DNA of 64,000 nucleotides, taken from the NCBI GenBank assembly GCA_035471925.1, contig DATIPO010000206.1:28019-92018 (forward strand). The letters run 5' to 3'. The stretch is from JANQFM01 sp035471925. Its GTDB lineage: Bacteria; Acidobacteriota; UBA6911; RPQK01; DATIPO01. This document shows positions 50,731 to 59,784 of the stretch, in pieces. A program made the position numbers and the translations under genes. The notes beneath the pieces are model-generated. The model was given only the letters and a program-made list of their open reading frames with translations, was not told where the DNA came from and ran no database searches. How positions within the stretch are numbered: the first letter of the stretch is position 1; every line of letters begins with the position of its first letter.

Positions 50731-51062
50731 CCCCTCATTCTGAGCACCCCGGCCTGGATTTGCAAGAGAACGCCTGAAAGCCTCTCGCGGCTCCTCCGGG
50801 AGGCTGGTGGACAACCTCCCGGTACAAGCAAAGCCACCAATCGAAAGACTCCAGCGGGATTGGGGCGGCTGGATTATAGAAGGATGATCATAATCGAGTC
50901 AAGCCAAAAATACATGATTTAGTTATCACAACGTCCATATTAAAAATAGTTTTTGGCGAAACGGCAAATCAAGGCAGGCCACCCCGAGCCAAGGTCAGGA
51001 CGAGGGCTCTCTGCCTCGCGGGTTGGCGGCGGGAACGGTTTTTCAGCTAGAATGCCAGGGCG
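50731..51062. other. Divergent promoter region between transporter and pyrophosphatase genes
   Basis: 332 bases, the most AT-rich stretch I noticed in the window (around 50875-50950). It carries the minus-strand promoter listed separately. For the plus-strand pyrophosphatase I see AT-rich sequence but no convincing -35/-10 pair. Confidence 0.5.
50873..50902 (-). promoter_or_regulatory. Strong predicted sigma-70 promoter for the YfcC transporter gene
   Basis: Minus strand TTGACT (50897-50902), 18 bases, perfect TATAAT (50873-50878). The start codon is about 140 bases downstream, leaving a long 5' leader. Confidence 0.65.
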
Positions 51063-51677
51063 ATGCCCAAGTTTCCGCGGCCATTCTATCGCTGGAGACC
51101 CCATCCTTGGCACGGCCTGGAGGTGGGACCGGATCCCCCCGGGGTTGTGCACGCCTACATCGAGATCACTCCTTTCGACCTCTTGAAGTATGAATTGGAC
51201 AAGGAAACCGGCTATCTGCGCGTCGACCGCCCTCAGCGCACGTCTTCCCAGCCTCCCAGCCTTTATGGATTTGTGCCCCGCACTTTCTGCGGCCGCCGGG
51301 TGGGCTCGATGATGGAAGGGGCCAAGGTTGGGGACGGCGATCCGCTGGACATCTGCGTCTTCAGCGAACGGCCCTTTTCCCGCTCAGAGGTGATCGTCAA
51401 TGCGCGCGTCATCGGCGGATTGCAGATGCTCGACCATGAGGAGGCTGACGACAAGATCATCGCCATTTTGGAGAGCGACAATCTGTGGGCAAAGGTGGAA
51501 GACATCGGCGGCTTGCCCGATATCCTGGTGGAACGGCTCAGGCATTATTTCTTGACCTACAAGTCGCTGCCCGGCGAGGATTCGCCGGTGGAGATTCTCA
51601 AGGTCTATGACCGGGCCCACGCCACCCAATTGATACAGGCCTCGATCGAGGACTACGAAGAGGAATACGGGGAATAG
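51063..51677 (+). CDS. ppa: Inorganic pyrophosphatase, family I, cytosolic
   Basis: The 204-aa soluble enzyme hydrolyses pyrophosphate to phosphate and so pulls biosynthetic reactions forward. Family I metal-site motifs are SLYGFVPRTFC, GDGDPLDICV and EADDKIIAI, and there is no signal peptide. The length is slightly above the usual ~175 aa. The ATG follows CCAGGG. It precedes a secreted amidohydrolase gene by 39 bases, perhaps in one operon. A second, lipoprotein pyrophosphatase is encoded near 61.4 kb. Confidence 0.93.
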   Translation: MPKFPRPFYRWRPHPWHGLEVGPDPPGVVHAYIEITPFDLLKYELDKETGYLRVDRPQRTSSQPPSLYGFVPRTFCGRRVGSMMEGAKVGDGDPLDICVFSERPFSRSEVIVNARVIGGLQMLDHEEADDKIIAILESDNLWAKVEDIGGLPDILVERLRHYFLTYKSLPGEDSPVEILKVYDRAHATQLIQASIEDYEEEYGE

Positions 51678-51716
51678 CAGGCGGCCCACGGCGGGTCCGC
51701 GGGGAGGAAAGCGAAT

Positions 51717-53342
51717 ATGCGAAGAATTGCTTCTCTGACGTGCATTTGGATCATCATGGCGGCACTGACCGCTTCCGGCTGGTCGCAGGGCCGCCGCTCC
51801 ATTGAGGACGCGCCTGACCGGGACGAGGGCGACGGTCCTTACGAGCAACTCATCCTGCGCGGAGCGACTCTCATCGACGGCACCGGAGCGCCTCCCATCG
51901 GACCGGTGGACATCGTCATCGCCATCAACCGTATCGTGCAGATCCGCAGCGTCGGCTATCCCGGCCTGCCCATCAACGAGGCCCGCCGTCCCGAAGCCGG
52001 CCCCCGGGCCCGCGAGATCGATTTGGAAGGGCACTATGTGCTTCCCGGCTTCATCGACCTCCACGGCCACATCGGCGGCCGTTCCCAGGGCACGCCTGCC
52101 GAGTACGTCTTCAAGCTGTGGATGGGTCACGGCATCACGACCATCCGCGATCCGGGCAGCGGCAACGGGCTGGAGTGGACGCTGGCTCACAAGAGCAAGA
52201 GCGAGACCAACGAGATCACCGCTCCCCGCATCGAATCCTACATCTGGTTCGGCCGGGGAGCCGAAGAGGAGGTCACCACCCCTGAGCAGGCCGAGGCCTG
52301 GGTGAGGATGGTGGCCGAGCAAGGAGCCGACGGGCTCAAGCTGCCCTCTTTGCGTCCTGACGTCATGAAGGCCACGGTGGAGACGGCCCGAGAGCTGGGC
52401 TTGCGCACCACCGCCCACCTCAACCAGATGAGGGTGTCCGAGATGGACGTGCTGGACGCGGCCCGCCTGGGACTGCATTGCATGGAGCATTGGTACGGCC
52501 TGCCCGAGGCCCTTTTCGACGACCGAACCGTTCAGGACTTCCGCCTCGACTACAACTACAACAACGAGCAGCACCGTTTCGGACAGGCTGGACGCCTGTG
52601 GCAGCAGGCCGCCAAACCTTATTCCGAAAAGTGGAACGCGGTTATGAACGAGCTGCTGGAATTGGGATTCGTCATCGATCCCACCATGACCATCTATGAG
52701 GCCTCCAGGGACCTGATGCGGGCTCGCCGGGCCGAATGGCACGAGGAGTACACGCTCCCCTCGCTGTGGGACTTCTACCAGCCCAGCCGCCGATCCCACG
52801 GCAGCTATTGGTTTTATTGGGGGACCGAGGAAGAGATCGCCTGGAAGAAGAACTACCAACTCTGGATGACCTTCATCAACGAATACAAGAACCGCGGCGG
52901 ACTGGTCACCACCGGATCTGACTCGGGCTTCATCTTCAAGCTCTACGGCTTCGGCTACATCCGCGAGCTGGAGTTGCTGCGCGAAGCCGGCTTCCATCCT
53001 CTGGAAGTCATCCGGGCGGCCACCCTGAACGGGGCCCAGGCTCTGGGACTGGATGACGAAGTAGGGAGCGTCGAGGTGGGCAAACGGGCCGATCTGATTG
53101 TCTTGGAAGAGAATCCGCTGGCCAACCTCAAGGTCCTCTACGGCACCGGGGCCATCAAGGTCGACGACGACAACAAGCCGGTGCGGGTGGGAGGCGTCAA
53201 GTACACCATCAAGGACGGCATCGTCTACGACGCCAAGCAACTGCTGGCCGACGTCCGCGCCATGGTCAAGAAGGCCAAAGAGGACGAGGGACGCGAGATC
53301 GTCCAGCCGGGACGCTCCGCCGATGTGACGCCGGGGCAGTAG
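51717..53342 (+). CDS. Secreted amidohydrolase-superfamily protein
   Basis: The 541-aa metal-dependent hydrolase has a signal peptide (SLTCIWIIMAALTASGWSQ). Metal-site residues are the HxH in GFIDLHGHIGG, a Lys in GADGLKLPSLR, His in RTTAHLNQM, His in LHCMEHWYG and the catalytic Asp in TTGSDSGFIFK. The C-terminal strands (GSVEVGKRADLIVLEENPL) are typical of imidazolonepropionase/dipeptidase-like members that Acidobacteriota export in large numbers. The substrate is probably an amide or cyclic amide, perhaps a peptide. The ATG follows GGGGAGGAAAG. Confidence 0.85.
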   Translation: MRRIASLTCIWIIMAALTASGWSQGRRSIEDAPDRDEGDGPYEQLILRGATLIDGTGAPPIGPVDIVIAINRIVQIRSVGYPGLPINEARRPEAGPRAREIDLEGHYVLPGFIDLHGHIGGRSQGTPAEYVFKLWMGHGITTIRDPGSGNGLEWTLAHKSKSETNEITAPRIESYIWFGRGAEEEVTTPEQAEAWVRMVAEQGADGLKLPSLRPDVMKATVETARELGLRTTAHLNQMRVSEMDVLDAARLGLHCMEHWYGLPEALFDDRTVQDFRLDYNYNNEQHRFGQAGRLWQQAAKPYSEKWNAVMNELLELGFVIDPTMTIYEASRDLMRARRAEWHEEYTLPSLWDFYQPSRRSHGSYWFYWGTEEEIAWKKNYQLWMTFINEYKNRGGLVTTGSDSGFIFKLYGFGYIRELELLREAGFHPLEVIRAATLNGAQALGLDDEVGSVEVGKRADLIVLEENPLANLKVLYGTGAIKVDDDNKPVRVGGVKYTIKDGIVYDAKQLLADVRAMVKKAKEDEGREIVQPGRSADVTPGQ

Positions 53343-53459
53343 GCGTCCCCGGCGCCTCGTCAGGAAAGGGAATGCGATGTCCAGGCGCGCTCGAAGCGCC
53401 CGGTACGCCCGCTTGGGACGCGAGCTTCTCATGAAACGGATCTTTCCGGCGGCTTCTTC

Positions 53460-54107
53460 GTGTCAATCACTGTGAGTGCTGATAGCCGAACGATTCGAAT
53501 GCCCAACTACAACCCGTCCCAATTTCATGGATTCGAGCCCTCCAGCGAGGACATCTACGCCCAATTCCGCCGTCCGCCGGGAGACGCAGTGGTTAATCCG
53601 CGCACTTTGACTCCTTTTCTGCGGGTGCTGCTGGAAATCGACGGCACGGTAACCCGTTTCATCGAGGCCTTCACCCAGGAAGGAATAGCGGTCCTCAAGC
53701 TGGGCCAAGGGCGCCTCGTGCTTCCCGACAGGGTCGATTTCCTGGAGATGGAGGCCGGCCTCGAGGTGACCACCCGCCAAGTCTTGCTGTGGGGACGGGA
53801 AAGCCGCCGGATTTACGCCTACGGCTCCTCGCTCATCGTGCCCGAGCGGCTTTCTGAGGAGGCCCGCCGAATGCTTGCCCATCCCCAGGAAGGGTTGGGC
53901 CGCATCATGCGCAAGACCCGCATGGAAACTTATCGCGAGATCCTCTGGAAGTATCGGGAGTACACCGACGTGCTGCCCGAGGCCATCCGTCCGCTGGCCT
54001 CCATGGGACTGGTTAGCCGCACCTACCGTATCCTCTGCGGCGGAAAGCCGATCATGGCCATCAACGAAAAGTTCCCCCGCGTCCTCGACTTGCCCGACCA
54101 TCATTGA
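53460..54107 (+). CDS. Chorismate lyase-like protein (UbiC/DUF98 family)
   Basis: A 215-aa protein from GTG 53460, or 202 aa from ATG 53499; neither has a good ribosome site. Its C-terminus LVSRTYRILCGGKPIMAINEKFP matches the conserved end of the chorismate pyruvate-lyase family, which converts chorismate to 4-hydroxybenzoate plus pyruvate. The region RFIEAFTQEGIAVLKLGQ, ahead of it, fits the substrate pocket. A PaaK-type aryl-CoA ligase gene follows 25 bases later, so the product is likely activated at once. No ubiquinone gene is nearby, suggesting a specialised use of 4-hydroxybenzoate. Confidence 0.8.
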   Translation: MSITVSADSRTIRMPNYNPSQFHGFEPSSEDIYAQFRRPPGDAVVNPRTLTPFLRVLLEIDGTVTRFIEAFTQEGIAVLKLGQGRLVLPDRVDFLEMEAGLEVTTRQVLLWGRESRRIYAYGSSLIVPERLSEEARRMLAHPQEGLGRIMRKTRMETYREILWKYREYTDVLPEAIRPLASMGLVSRTYRILCGGKPIMAINEKFPRVLDLPDHH

Positions 54108-54132
54108 AGCCATCTCCAACTATAGGAAGATT

Positions 54133-55473
54133 ATGAGCCCCGATCCGCCGCGCGCCGACCATTCGCCATTCACCGATCTGGACGACAAAGATGGACCTTC
54201 CGCAAGTGAACGCCTGAGCCGCGAGCAAATCCTCTCAGCCCAGTTGGAGAAACTGCGGGCGGGAGTGGCCCAGCTTCTCGACACCAATTCCTTTTACCGC
54301 GCCAAGCTGAAAGAGGCCGGCCTGGAAGACGCCCGTGACCTGAAGACGTGGGACGATTACCGCCGTCTGCCCTTCACGGGAAAAGACGAACTCTCCTCTG
54401 ATCAAGAGGAGCATCCGCCCTATGGAAGCAATCTGACCTATGGGCCGGAGCGCTACGTGCGCGTCCACCAGACATCGGGCACCAAGGGCGATCCTTTGCG
54501 CTGGCTCGATACCCAAGGCAGTTGGCAGTGGTGGGCGCGTTGCTGGGAACGGGTCTACCGGGGGGCCGGAGTGACCTCGCGAGACCGCATTTTTTTCGCC
54601 TTTTCCTTCGGCCCCTTCATCGGCTTCTGGAGCGCCCACGAGGGTGCCCGCCAAATCAATGCTCTGGCCATTCCCGGGGGCGGCATGTCGTCGATCCAGC
54701 GCCTGGAAGCCCTCCTGACCCACCAAGCCACCGTGCTGGTAAGCACGCCTACCTATGCGCTGCATCTGGCCGAGGTGGCCGAGGAGGAGAGGGTCGACCT
54801 GGCTCAATCGTCCGTCCGCGTCACCATTCAGGCGGGCGAGCCGGGAGCCGGATTGCCTGCCACCCGGGCCCGAATCGAAGAGGCCTGGGGCGCCCGCTGC
54901 TACGATCACGCCGGGGCTACCGAGGTGGGTGCCTGGGGCTATGAAGGCCGGCACCAAAACGGACTCTTCATCAATGAAGAGGAGTTCATGGCCGAAGTCC
55001 TCGACCCGGACTCCGGCGAGGCTGCGGAAGAGGGCGAGCTGGTGCTCACCAACCTGGGACGCTTCGGCATGCCCGTCCTGCGCTACCGCAGCGGCGACCG
55101 CGTCAGGCTGGCGCGCGACGCCTCGCCCTGCGGACGCACCTTCCGGCGCCTCGAGGGAGGCATCATCGGACGCGTCGACGACGTCCTCTTAGTGCGCGGC
55201 ATCAACGTCTTCCCCTCCTCGGTTGAAAACATCGTGCGGCGCATCGAAACCATCGGCGAGTTCTCGGTGGAAGTGACCCGCAAGGAGGCCCTGGATGAGA
55301 TGGAAATCCGAATCGAAGTGGATCGTTCAGCCGACTCAGGGGAGGTAGCCGCCGCTCTGGCTCAGAAGCTGCGCAACGCTCTTGGACTGAGGGCCTCCGT
55401 GACCCCTGTGGAATTCGGCTCCCTGCCCCGCTTCGACCTCAAGGCCCGCCGTTTCAAAGACCTCCGCGAGTGA
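54133..55473 (+). CDS. PaaK-like aryl-CoA ligase
   Basis: The 446-aa adenylate-forming enzyme of the phenylacetate-CoA ligase type has the phosphate loop HQTSGTKGDPL, the aromatic-substrate region FAFSFGPFIGFWS, the YDHAGATEVG motif and YRSGDRVRL. The C-terminal lid domain (GRVDDVLLVRGINVFPS) ends with a conserved LPRFDLKARR Lys region. The ATG at 54133 follows TAGGAAG; the longer frame from 53875 overlaps the upstream gene in another frame. It would activate 4-hydroxybenzoate or a related acid made by the chorismate lyase encoded just before it. Confidence 0.87.
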   Translation: MSPDPPRADHSPFTDLDDKDGPSASERLSREQILSAQLEKLRAGVAQLLDTNSFYRAKLKEAGLEDARDLKTWDDYRRLPFTGKDELSSDQEEHPPYGSNLTYGPERYVRVHQTSGTKGDPLRWLDTQGSWQWWARCWERVYRGAGVTSRDRIFFAFSFGPFIGFWSAHEGARQINALAIPGGGMSSIQRLEALLTHQATVLVSTPTYALHLAEVAEEERVDLAQSSVRVTIQAGEPGAGLPATRARIEEAWGARCYDHAGATEVGAWGYEGRHQNGLFINEEEFMAEVLDPDSGEAAEEGELVLTNLGRFGMPVLRYRSGDRVRLARDASPCGRTFRRLEGGIIGRVDDVLLVRGINVFPSSVENIVRRIETIGEFSVEVTRKEALDEMEIRIEVDRSADSGEVAAALAQKLRNALGLRASVTPVEFGSLPRFDLKARRFKDLRE

Positions 55474-55488
55474 CCTCCGGGTACCCAT

Positions 55489-55519
55489 AGAAAAGCCCGC
55501 CGGGATGCGGCGGGCTTTG
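55489..55519. terminator. Bidirectional Rho-independent terminator
   Basis: AAAAGCCCGCC-loop-GGCGGGCTTT between convergent genes: an 8-bp GC-rich stem with A-rich left and T-rich right flanks, so it works on both strands. It lies 16 bases past the ligase stop and 22 bases past the DUF2911 stop. Confidence 0.85.
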
Positions 55520-55541
55520 GACAGGTTGAGAGCGAAAGCAC

Positions 55542-56054
55542 TTACTCGGCAGTCTTGTCGGAGATGGCGCCGGCCAAGTGCAGGTTTCCGAAGGTCCAAG
55601 TCAAGACGGCCCGGCCTTCCATATCCCCGTGTCCGGGCACGATGTCGAAGTTGATGTGCTCGGCGCGGATGGGAAGCTTCTGGAATTCCGAGTCGAGTTC
55701 GGTGACCTTGGATGCGTCGGCCGCCTCGTCGAATCCCAGGCGTCCTTCGTGCAGGCCCATGACCCAGGTGTCGCCCTTCTTGATGGCGCCTACATGGTAG
55801 TCGCCGGCGGTGAAGGTGTGACCGTTGACCGTCAGGTCAGCAGCGAAGTTGATCGAGGCGAAGGCCTTGTTGAAGGCGCCGTCCTCGATGCCTTCCAAGT
55901 GGGATTCATTGGCGGGAGCCGTGAAAAATGACAGTTTCACGTCGACTCCGTTGACCTTGGTGGTGACGGTCTTGCTCATGTGGGGGTGTGCCATCAGTCC
56001 GGTCATGACGGTTACGGCCAGTCCGACCAGCAGCAGCTTTTTGGTCCAATGCAT
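55542..56054 (-). CDS. Secreted DUF2911-like protein
   Basis: The 170-aa protein starts at ATG 56054 after GGAGGAGGA. A signal peptide (KKLLLVGLAVTVMTGLMA) precedes a beta-rich domain with the DUF2911-like pattern (DLTVNGHTFTAGDYHVGAIKKGDTWVMGL, then a closing GRAVLTWTFGNLHLAGAI). Members are common exported proteins in Acidobacteriota and Bacteroidota with no known function. The family call is moderate because the N-terminal half of the domain is divergent. A bidirectional terminator follows the gene. Confidence 0.65.
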   Translation of the reverse strand: MHWTKKLLLVGLAVTVMTGLMAHPHMSKTVTTKVNGVDVKLSFFTAPANESHLEGIEDGAFNKAFASINFAADLTVNGHTFTAGDYHVGAIKKGDTWVMGLHEGRLGFDEAADASKVTELDSEFQKLPIRAEHINFDIVPGHGDMEGRAVLTWTFGNLHLAGAISDKTAE

Positions 56055-56204
56055 TGTGGATTCCTCCTCCAAATCTTTGATTCTACGTCCCCTGTGACGT
56101 CTTCGTACGGGTTAACGTCTTTCGCCTCCAATACGCACATCAACGCATAAAGTTCCCATTTGGCATTCAAACGGGACTGCCGGCAGGAACTCGGTAGGGC
56201 AGCC

Positions 56205-57551
56205 TTAACGGGCAAAAGCCGCGCCTCTCCTGCGGACCGTTTTCTGGACCAATTCAGTCAAGATCTCGGGGTCATGCTCGGCCAACTCGTAGCGGACCCG
56301 GACGGCGGGTTTGTCGATCTTGATAACCCGGCGGAGATCGATGGGTGTGCCGATGACGACCGTGTCGCAGTCGGCTATGGCGATGGTCTTTTCCAGCTCG
56401 CGCAGTTGCTCATCGTAGTACCCCAGCGCCGGTACAACGTCACCCAGCCGAGGGTACTTGCGGTAGGCTTCGGCGATGCTTCCTTGGGCGTAGGGGCGCG
56501 GATCGACGATTTCAGCGGCGTGATGGCGCTGTGAAGCCACGACCCCGGCGCCGATGTTCATTTCGCCGTGGGTGAGTGTCGGCCCGTCCTCGATGACCAA
56601 CACGCGCTTGCCTTTGACCTGCTCGGGGTCTTCCAGACTCAGCCGGCTGTCGGCTGTGATGATGGAGGCCTGCGGGTTGCGGGAGCGGATGTTGCGCTTG
56701 ACGGTCTCGATGTCTTCGGCCTTGGCGCTGTCGCACTTGTTGATGATGACGGCGTCGGCCAGAGTGAGGTTGGTTTCGCCCGCCCAGTAGAGCAGCTCGT
56801 GGCCCGGACGCAAGGGGTCGGCCACCGTGAGCGTGAGGTCGGAAGCGAAAAAGCTGGGGTCGTTGTTGCCTCCGTCCCACAAGATCAGGTCGGCTTCTTG
56901 CTCGGCTTGATCGAGAATGGCTTGATAATCGACGCCGGAATAGATGACGTTCCCGGCTGCGATGTGGGGCTCGTACTCTTCCATTTCTTCGATGGTGCAG
57001 TGGAACTTCTTGAGGTCGTCCAAGGTGGCGTAGCGCTGGACGGCCTGCTCGGCCAGATTTCCGTAAGGCATGGGATGGCGGATGGCCACCACTTTTTCGA
57101 CGCCCAGATCGTCCTTGAGAATCTTCACCAACCGCCGCGTGGTCTGGCTCTTGCCGCATCCGGTGCGTACCGCCACCACGCTGATCAAGGGCTTGCTGCT
57201 CTTGAGGAAGCCACGCTGAGGAGCCAGGATCTTGAAATCGGCTCCGGCGCTGACTACCCGGTTGCAGACATGCATCAGGTCGACATAGCGAATGTCGCTG
57301 TAGGAAAAGATGCAGAGATCGGCCTCCATGCGCCGGATGAGGTCCTCCAATTCCTCCATGGGATGGATGGGGATGCCGTCCGGATAGTAGGGTCCGGCCA
57401 AAGGCGCGGGATACTTGCGTTCGTCGATTTCCGGTATCTGGGTGGCCGTAAAGGCTAGCACGTCGTAGCTTGGATCGTCGCGGAAGACGGTATTGAAATT
57501 ATGGAAGTCGCGTCCCGCAGCACCGATGATGATGGTTTTCTTGGGCTTCAT
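56205..57551 (-). CDS. Cyclic 2,3-diphosphoglycerate synthase-like P-loop protein
   Basis: The 448-aa P-loop protein resembles the archaeal cyclic 2,3-diphosphoglycerate synthetase family. It has an N-terminal Rossmann-like region (TIIIGAAGRDFHNFNTVF), a Walker A loop VRTGCGKSQTTRR, a Walker B-like LILWDGGNNDPSF and an NKCD-like base motif (VIINKCDSAK). The ATG at 57551 is chosen because GGAGG lies 7 bases upstream; an ATG two codons earlier is too close to it. It is divergent from ornithine carbamoyltransferase and carbamate kinase genes. That neighbourhood suggests a link to carbamoyl phosphate or arginine metabolism rather than archaeal thermoprotection. The role is inferred. Confidence 0.78.
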   Translation of the reverse strand: MKPKKTIIIGAAGRDFHNFNTVFRDDPSYDVLAFTATQIPEIDERKYPAPLAGPYYPDGIPIHPMEELEDLIRRMEADLCIFSYSDIRYVDLMHVCNRVVSAGADFKILAPQRGFLKSSKPLISVVAVRTGCGKSQTTRRLVKILKDDLGVEKVVAIRHPMPYGNLAEQAVQRYATLDDLKKFHCTIEEMEEYEPHIAAGNVIYSGVDYQAILDQAEQEADLILWDGGNNDPSFFASDLTLTVADPLRPGHELLYWAGETNLTLADAVIINKCDSAKAEDIETVKRNIRSRNPQASIITADSRLSLEDPEQVKGKRVLVIEDGPTLTHGEMNIGAGVVASQRHHAAEIVDPRPYAQGSIAEAYRKYPRLGDVVPALGYYDEQLRELEKTIAIADCDTVVIGTPIDLRRVIKIDKPAVRVRYELAEHDPEILTELVQKTVRRRGAAFAR

Positions 57552-57758
57552 TGCCATACCTCCTCACCCTGATGGGAAGCAATTCCAGTGCCGCCGGACT
57601 TCTCCCGGCGAAGCAGGCGTGAGAACCACTCGCCGCACCGCTCTCTCCGCCAGTGCGGTCATTTTGAGCAGCAAAGGGCAAGCTCTGGGGCAAATAACCC
57701 AGCCGAAAACCCTATCTCATGCTTTGCCGCTGGAATGGGGATTGCTAGCCTGAGAGTC

Positions 57759-58703
57759 ATGAAGGACTTTCTCCGAACCGCCGATCTGACCCGCCGAGAC
57801 CTGGGCCTGCTGCTGGACATGGCCGACCGCTTCAAGCAGGAGCCCTACCAGCACCGGACCGAGTTGCAGAACGAATCGGTCTCGCTCTATTTCAACAAGC
57901 CCTCGACCCGCACCCGCATCTCGATGGAGACGGCGGTTGTGCGGTTGGGCGGCGTCCCCGTCATGATGGGTCCCGACGACCTTCAACTAGGCCGCGGGGA
58001 GACCATCGAGGACACAGCCCGCGTCATCAGCAGATTTTCGCGGGCCTTCATCGTGCGCACCTACAGCGACGACGAGGTTCACACTTTCGCTGAGTGGGCC
58101 TCCATCCCCGTCATCAACGCCCTCACTGACGGGCATCATCCCTGCCAGAGCGTGGCCGACGTGATGACGCTGCGTGAAAAGAGAGGAGACCTGAGCCGGC
58201 TCAAACTGGCCTATCTGGGGGACGGAAACAACGTGGCCAACAGCCTTATGGAAGCCTGCGCCCTGTGCGGGTGCGACATCGCCGTCGCCAGTCCCAAGGG
58301 ATTCGGCATCGCACCCGGCGAAGTCAGGCGCGTTCGGGAACTGGCCGATGAGAGCCACTGCAGCTTGCTGGTCACCGAAGATCCGGTGGAGGCCGTCAAA
58401 GACGCCGACGCCATCTATACCGACGTTTGGTTGTCGATGGGAGATCCGCCGGGCGAACGCCGGCAGCGCCTCAGGGCTCTGGGACCCTATCAGGTCAACG
58501 ACAAGCTCTTCTCCCATGCCAAGCCCGACGCCATTTTCATGCACTGTCTGCCTGATCACCGAGGCGAAGAAGTCACGGCCGAGGTGGTGGACGGTCCGCG
58601 TTCGGTCGTCTTCGACCAGGCCGAGAACCGGCTCCATACCTCGATGGCCATTCTCTACGGACTGCTGGAAAATCGCCTGGAAGGAAGGGGAGGCGTCCAC
58701 TGA
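57759..58703 (+). CDS. Ornithine carbamoyltransferase family protein
   Basis: The 314-aa enzyme has the carbamoyl-phosphate motif KPSTRTR, the HHPCQ loop (HPCQ) and HCLPDHRGEE at the ornithine site (HCLP). These mark ornithine-type transferases rather than aspartate transcarbamoylase. It can make citrulline or, with the neighbouring carbamate kinase, run catabolically to release carbamoyl phosphate and ATP. The start at ATG 57759 is the usual family start (MKDFLRTADLTRRDL); an ATG at 57735 is possible. Its stop overlaps the carbamate kinase start (TGATG), so the two are a coupled pair. Confidence 0.9.
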   Translation: MKDFLRTADLTRRDLGLLLDMADRFKQEPYQHRTELQNESVSLYFNKPSTRTRISMETAVVRLGGVPVMMGPDDLQLGRGETIEDTARVISRFSRAFIVRTYSDDEVHTFAEWASIPVINALTDGHHPCQSVADVMTLREKRGDLSRLKLAYLGDGNNVANSLMEACALCGCDIAVASPKGFGIAPGEVRRVRELADESHCSLLVTEDPVEAVKDADAIYTDVWLSMGDPPGERRQRLRALGPYQVNDKLFSHAKPDAIFMHCLPDHRGEEVTAEVVDGPRSVVFDQAENRLHTSMAILYGLLENRLEGRGGVH

Positions 58704-59680
58704 TGCTGGTGGTCATCGCCCTGGGAGGCAACGCTCTCTTGCGCCGCGAACAAAAGGCCGAGGCCAGCCTGCAAAGGGAGAATGTGCGCCTGGCGGCCCA
58801 AGCCGTTGCCGCTGTGGCCCGCCGCCACAAGGTGGTTGTGACCCATGGCAACGGTCCCCAGGTTGGACTGCTGGCCTTGCAGTCCCTGGCTTATCGCGAA
58901 GTCGATCCCTATCCTTTGGACGTCCTGGGGGCTGAGAGCGAGGGCATGATCGGCTATATGATCGAGCAGGAGTTGGGAAATGACCTGCCCGGCCGGCAGG
59001 TGGCCACTTTGCTGACCCAGACGGTGGTGGACGCGGACGACCCCGCCTTCCACGCCCCAACGAAGTTCGTGGGGCCTCAGTATGAGGAGGAAGAAGCCCG
59101 GCGCCTGCAGCGCAACCGCGGCTGGACGCTCGAGAAGGACGGAGACAAGTACCGCCGCGTCGTGCCTTCGCCGGCGCCCCAGCGCATTTTGGAATTGCCT
59201 ACCATCCGTCTGTTGGTCGAGCACAATGTCCTGGTCGTGTGCGCCGGGGGAGGCGGCATTCCCGTCGCCATCAACGGCCACGGCGCAGTACGCGGCGTTG
59301 AGGCGGTGGTCGACAAAGACCGAGCTTCGGCCTTGCTGGCCTCTGACCTGGGGGCCGACGCACTGCTCATGCTGACCGACGTCGAGGCCGTCTACCGCAA
59401 CTGGGGACAGCCGGGCCAGCAACCCCTCCGCCGGACCACCCCCGACGACATCGATCCCAGCCAATTCGCTGCCGGTTCCATGGGCCCCAAGGTGGAAGCC
59501 GCCTGCCGTTTCGTGCGCGGCGGCTCGCGCCAGGACGCGAATCGGCGTTCAATTGCTTCCGCAAGGGGCGTGAGTCGTCCCACGGCCTCTGGCGGACCGT
59601 TGGCTGGCATCGGGGCCCTCGCCAACGCTGCCGCCATTCTCCGTGGGGAGTCCGGTACCGTGATCCGCTCGTCCTGGTGA
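58703..59680 (+). CDS. arcC: Carbamate kinase
   Basis: The 325-aa enzyme makes ATP from carbamoyl phosphate and ADP. Motifs are the N-terminal VVIALGGNALLRR, VTHGNGPQVGLLALQ, LGAESEGMIGYMIEQEL, CAGGGGIPV, VDKDRASALLASDLGADALLMLTDVEAVY and SMGPKVEAACRFV, all typical of the family. A C-terminal Arg/Ser-rich stretch precedes the final GPLAGIGALANAAAIL. It is translationally coupled to the carbamoyltransferase. Together with the arginase-family gene at 62.3 kb this suggests arginine-derived energy or carbamoyl phosphate handling, but arginine deiminase is absent from the window. Confidence 0.93.
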   Translation: MLVVIALGGNALLRREQKAEASLQRENVRLAAQAVAAVARRHKVVVTHGNGPQVGLLALQSLAYREVDPYPLDVLGAESEGMIGYMIEQELGNDLPGRQVATLLTQTVVDADDPAFHAPTKFVGPQYEEEEARRLQRNRGWTLEKDGDKYRRVVPSPAPQRILELPTIRLLVEHNVLVVCAGGGGIPVAINGHGAVRGVEAVVDKDRASALLASDLGADALLMLTDVEAVYRNWGQPGQQPLRRTTPDDIDPSQFAAGSMGPKVEAACRFVRGGSRQDANRRSIASARGVSRPTASGGPLAGIGALANAAAILRGESGTVIRSSW

Positions 59681-59784
59681 ATCTGAGGCGCTCCACCCCT
59701 CATCCGCGTCCGCCAGCGGCCACAGGATTTGGCGGCGCCTGGGCTTAAACAGGGCACGATCCACGCCCGTCGCCGGCCTTAGCT

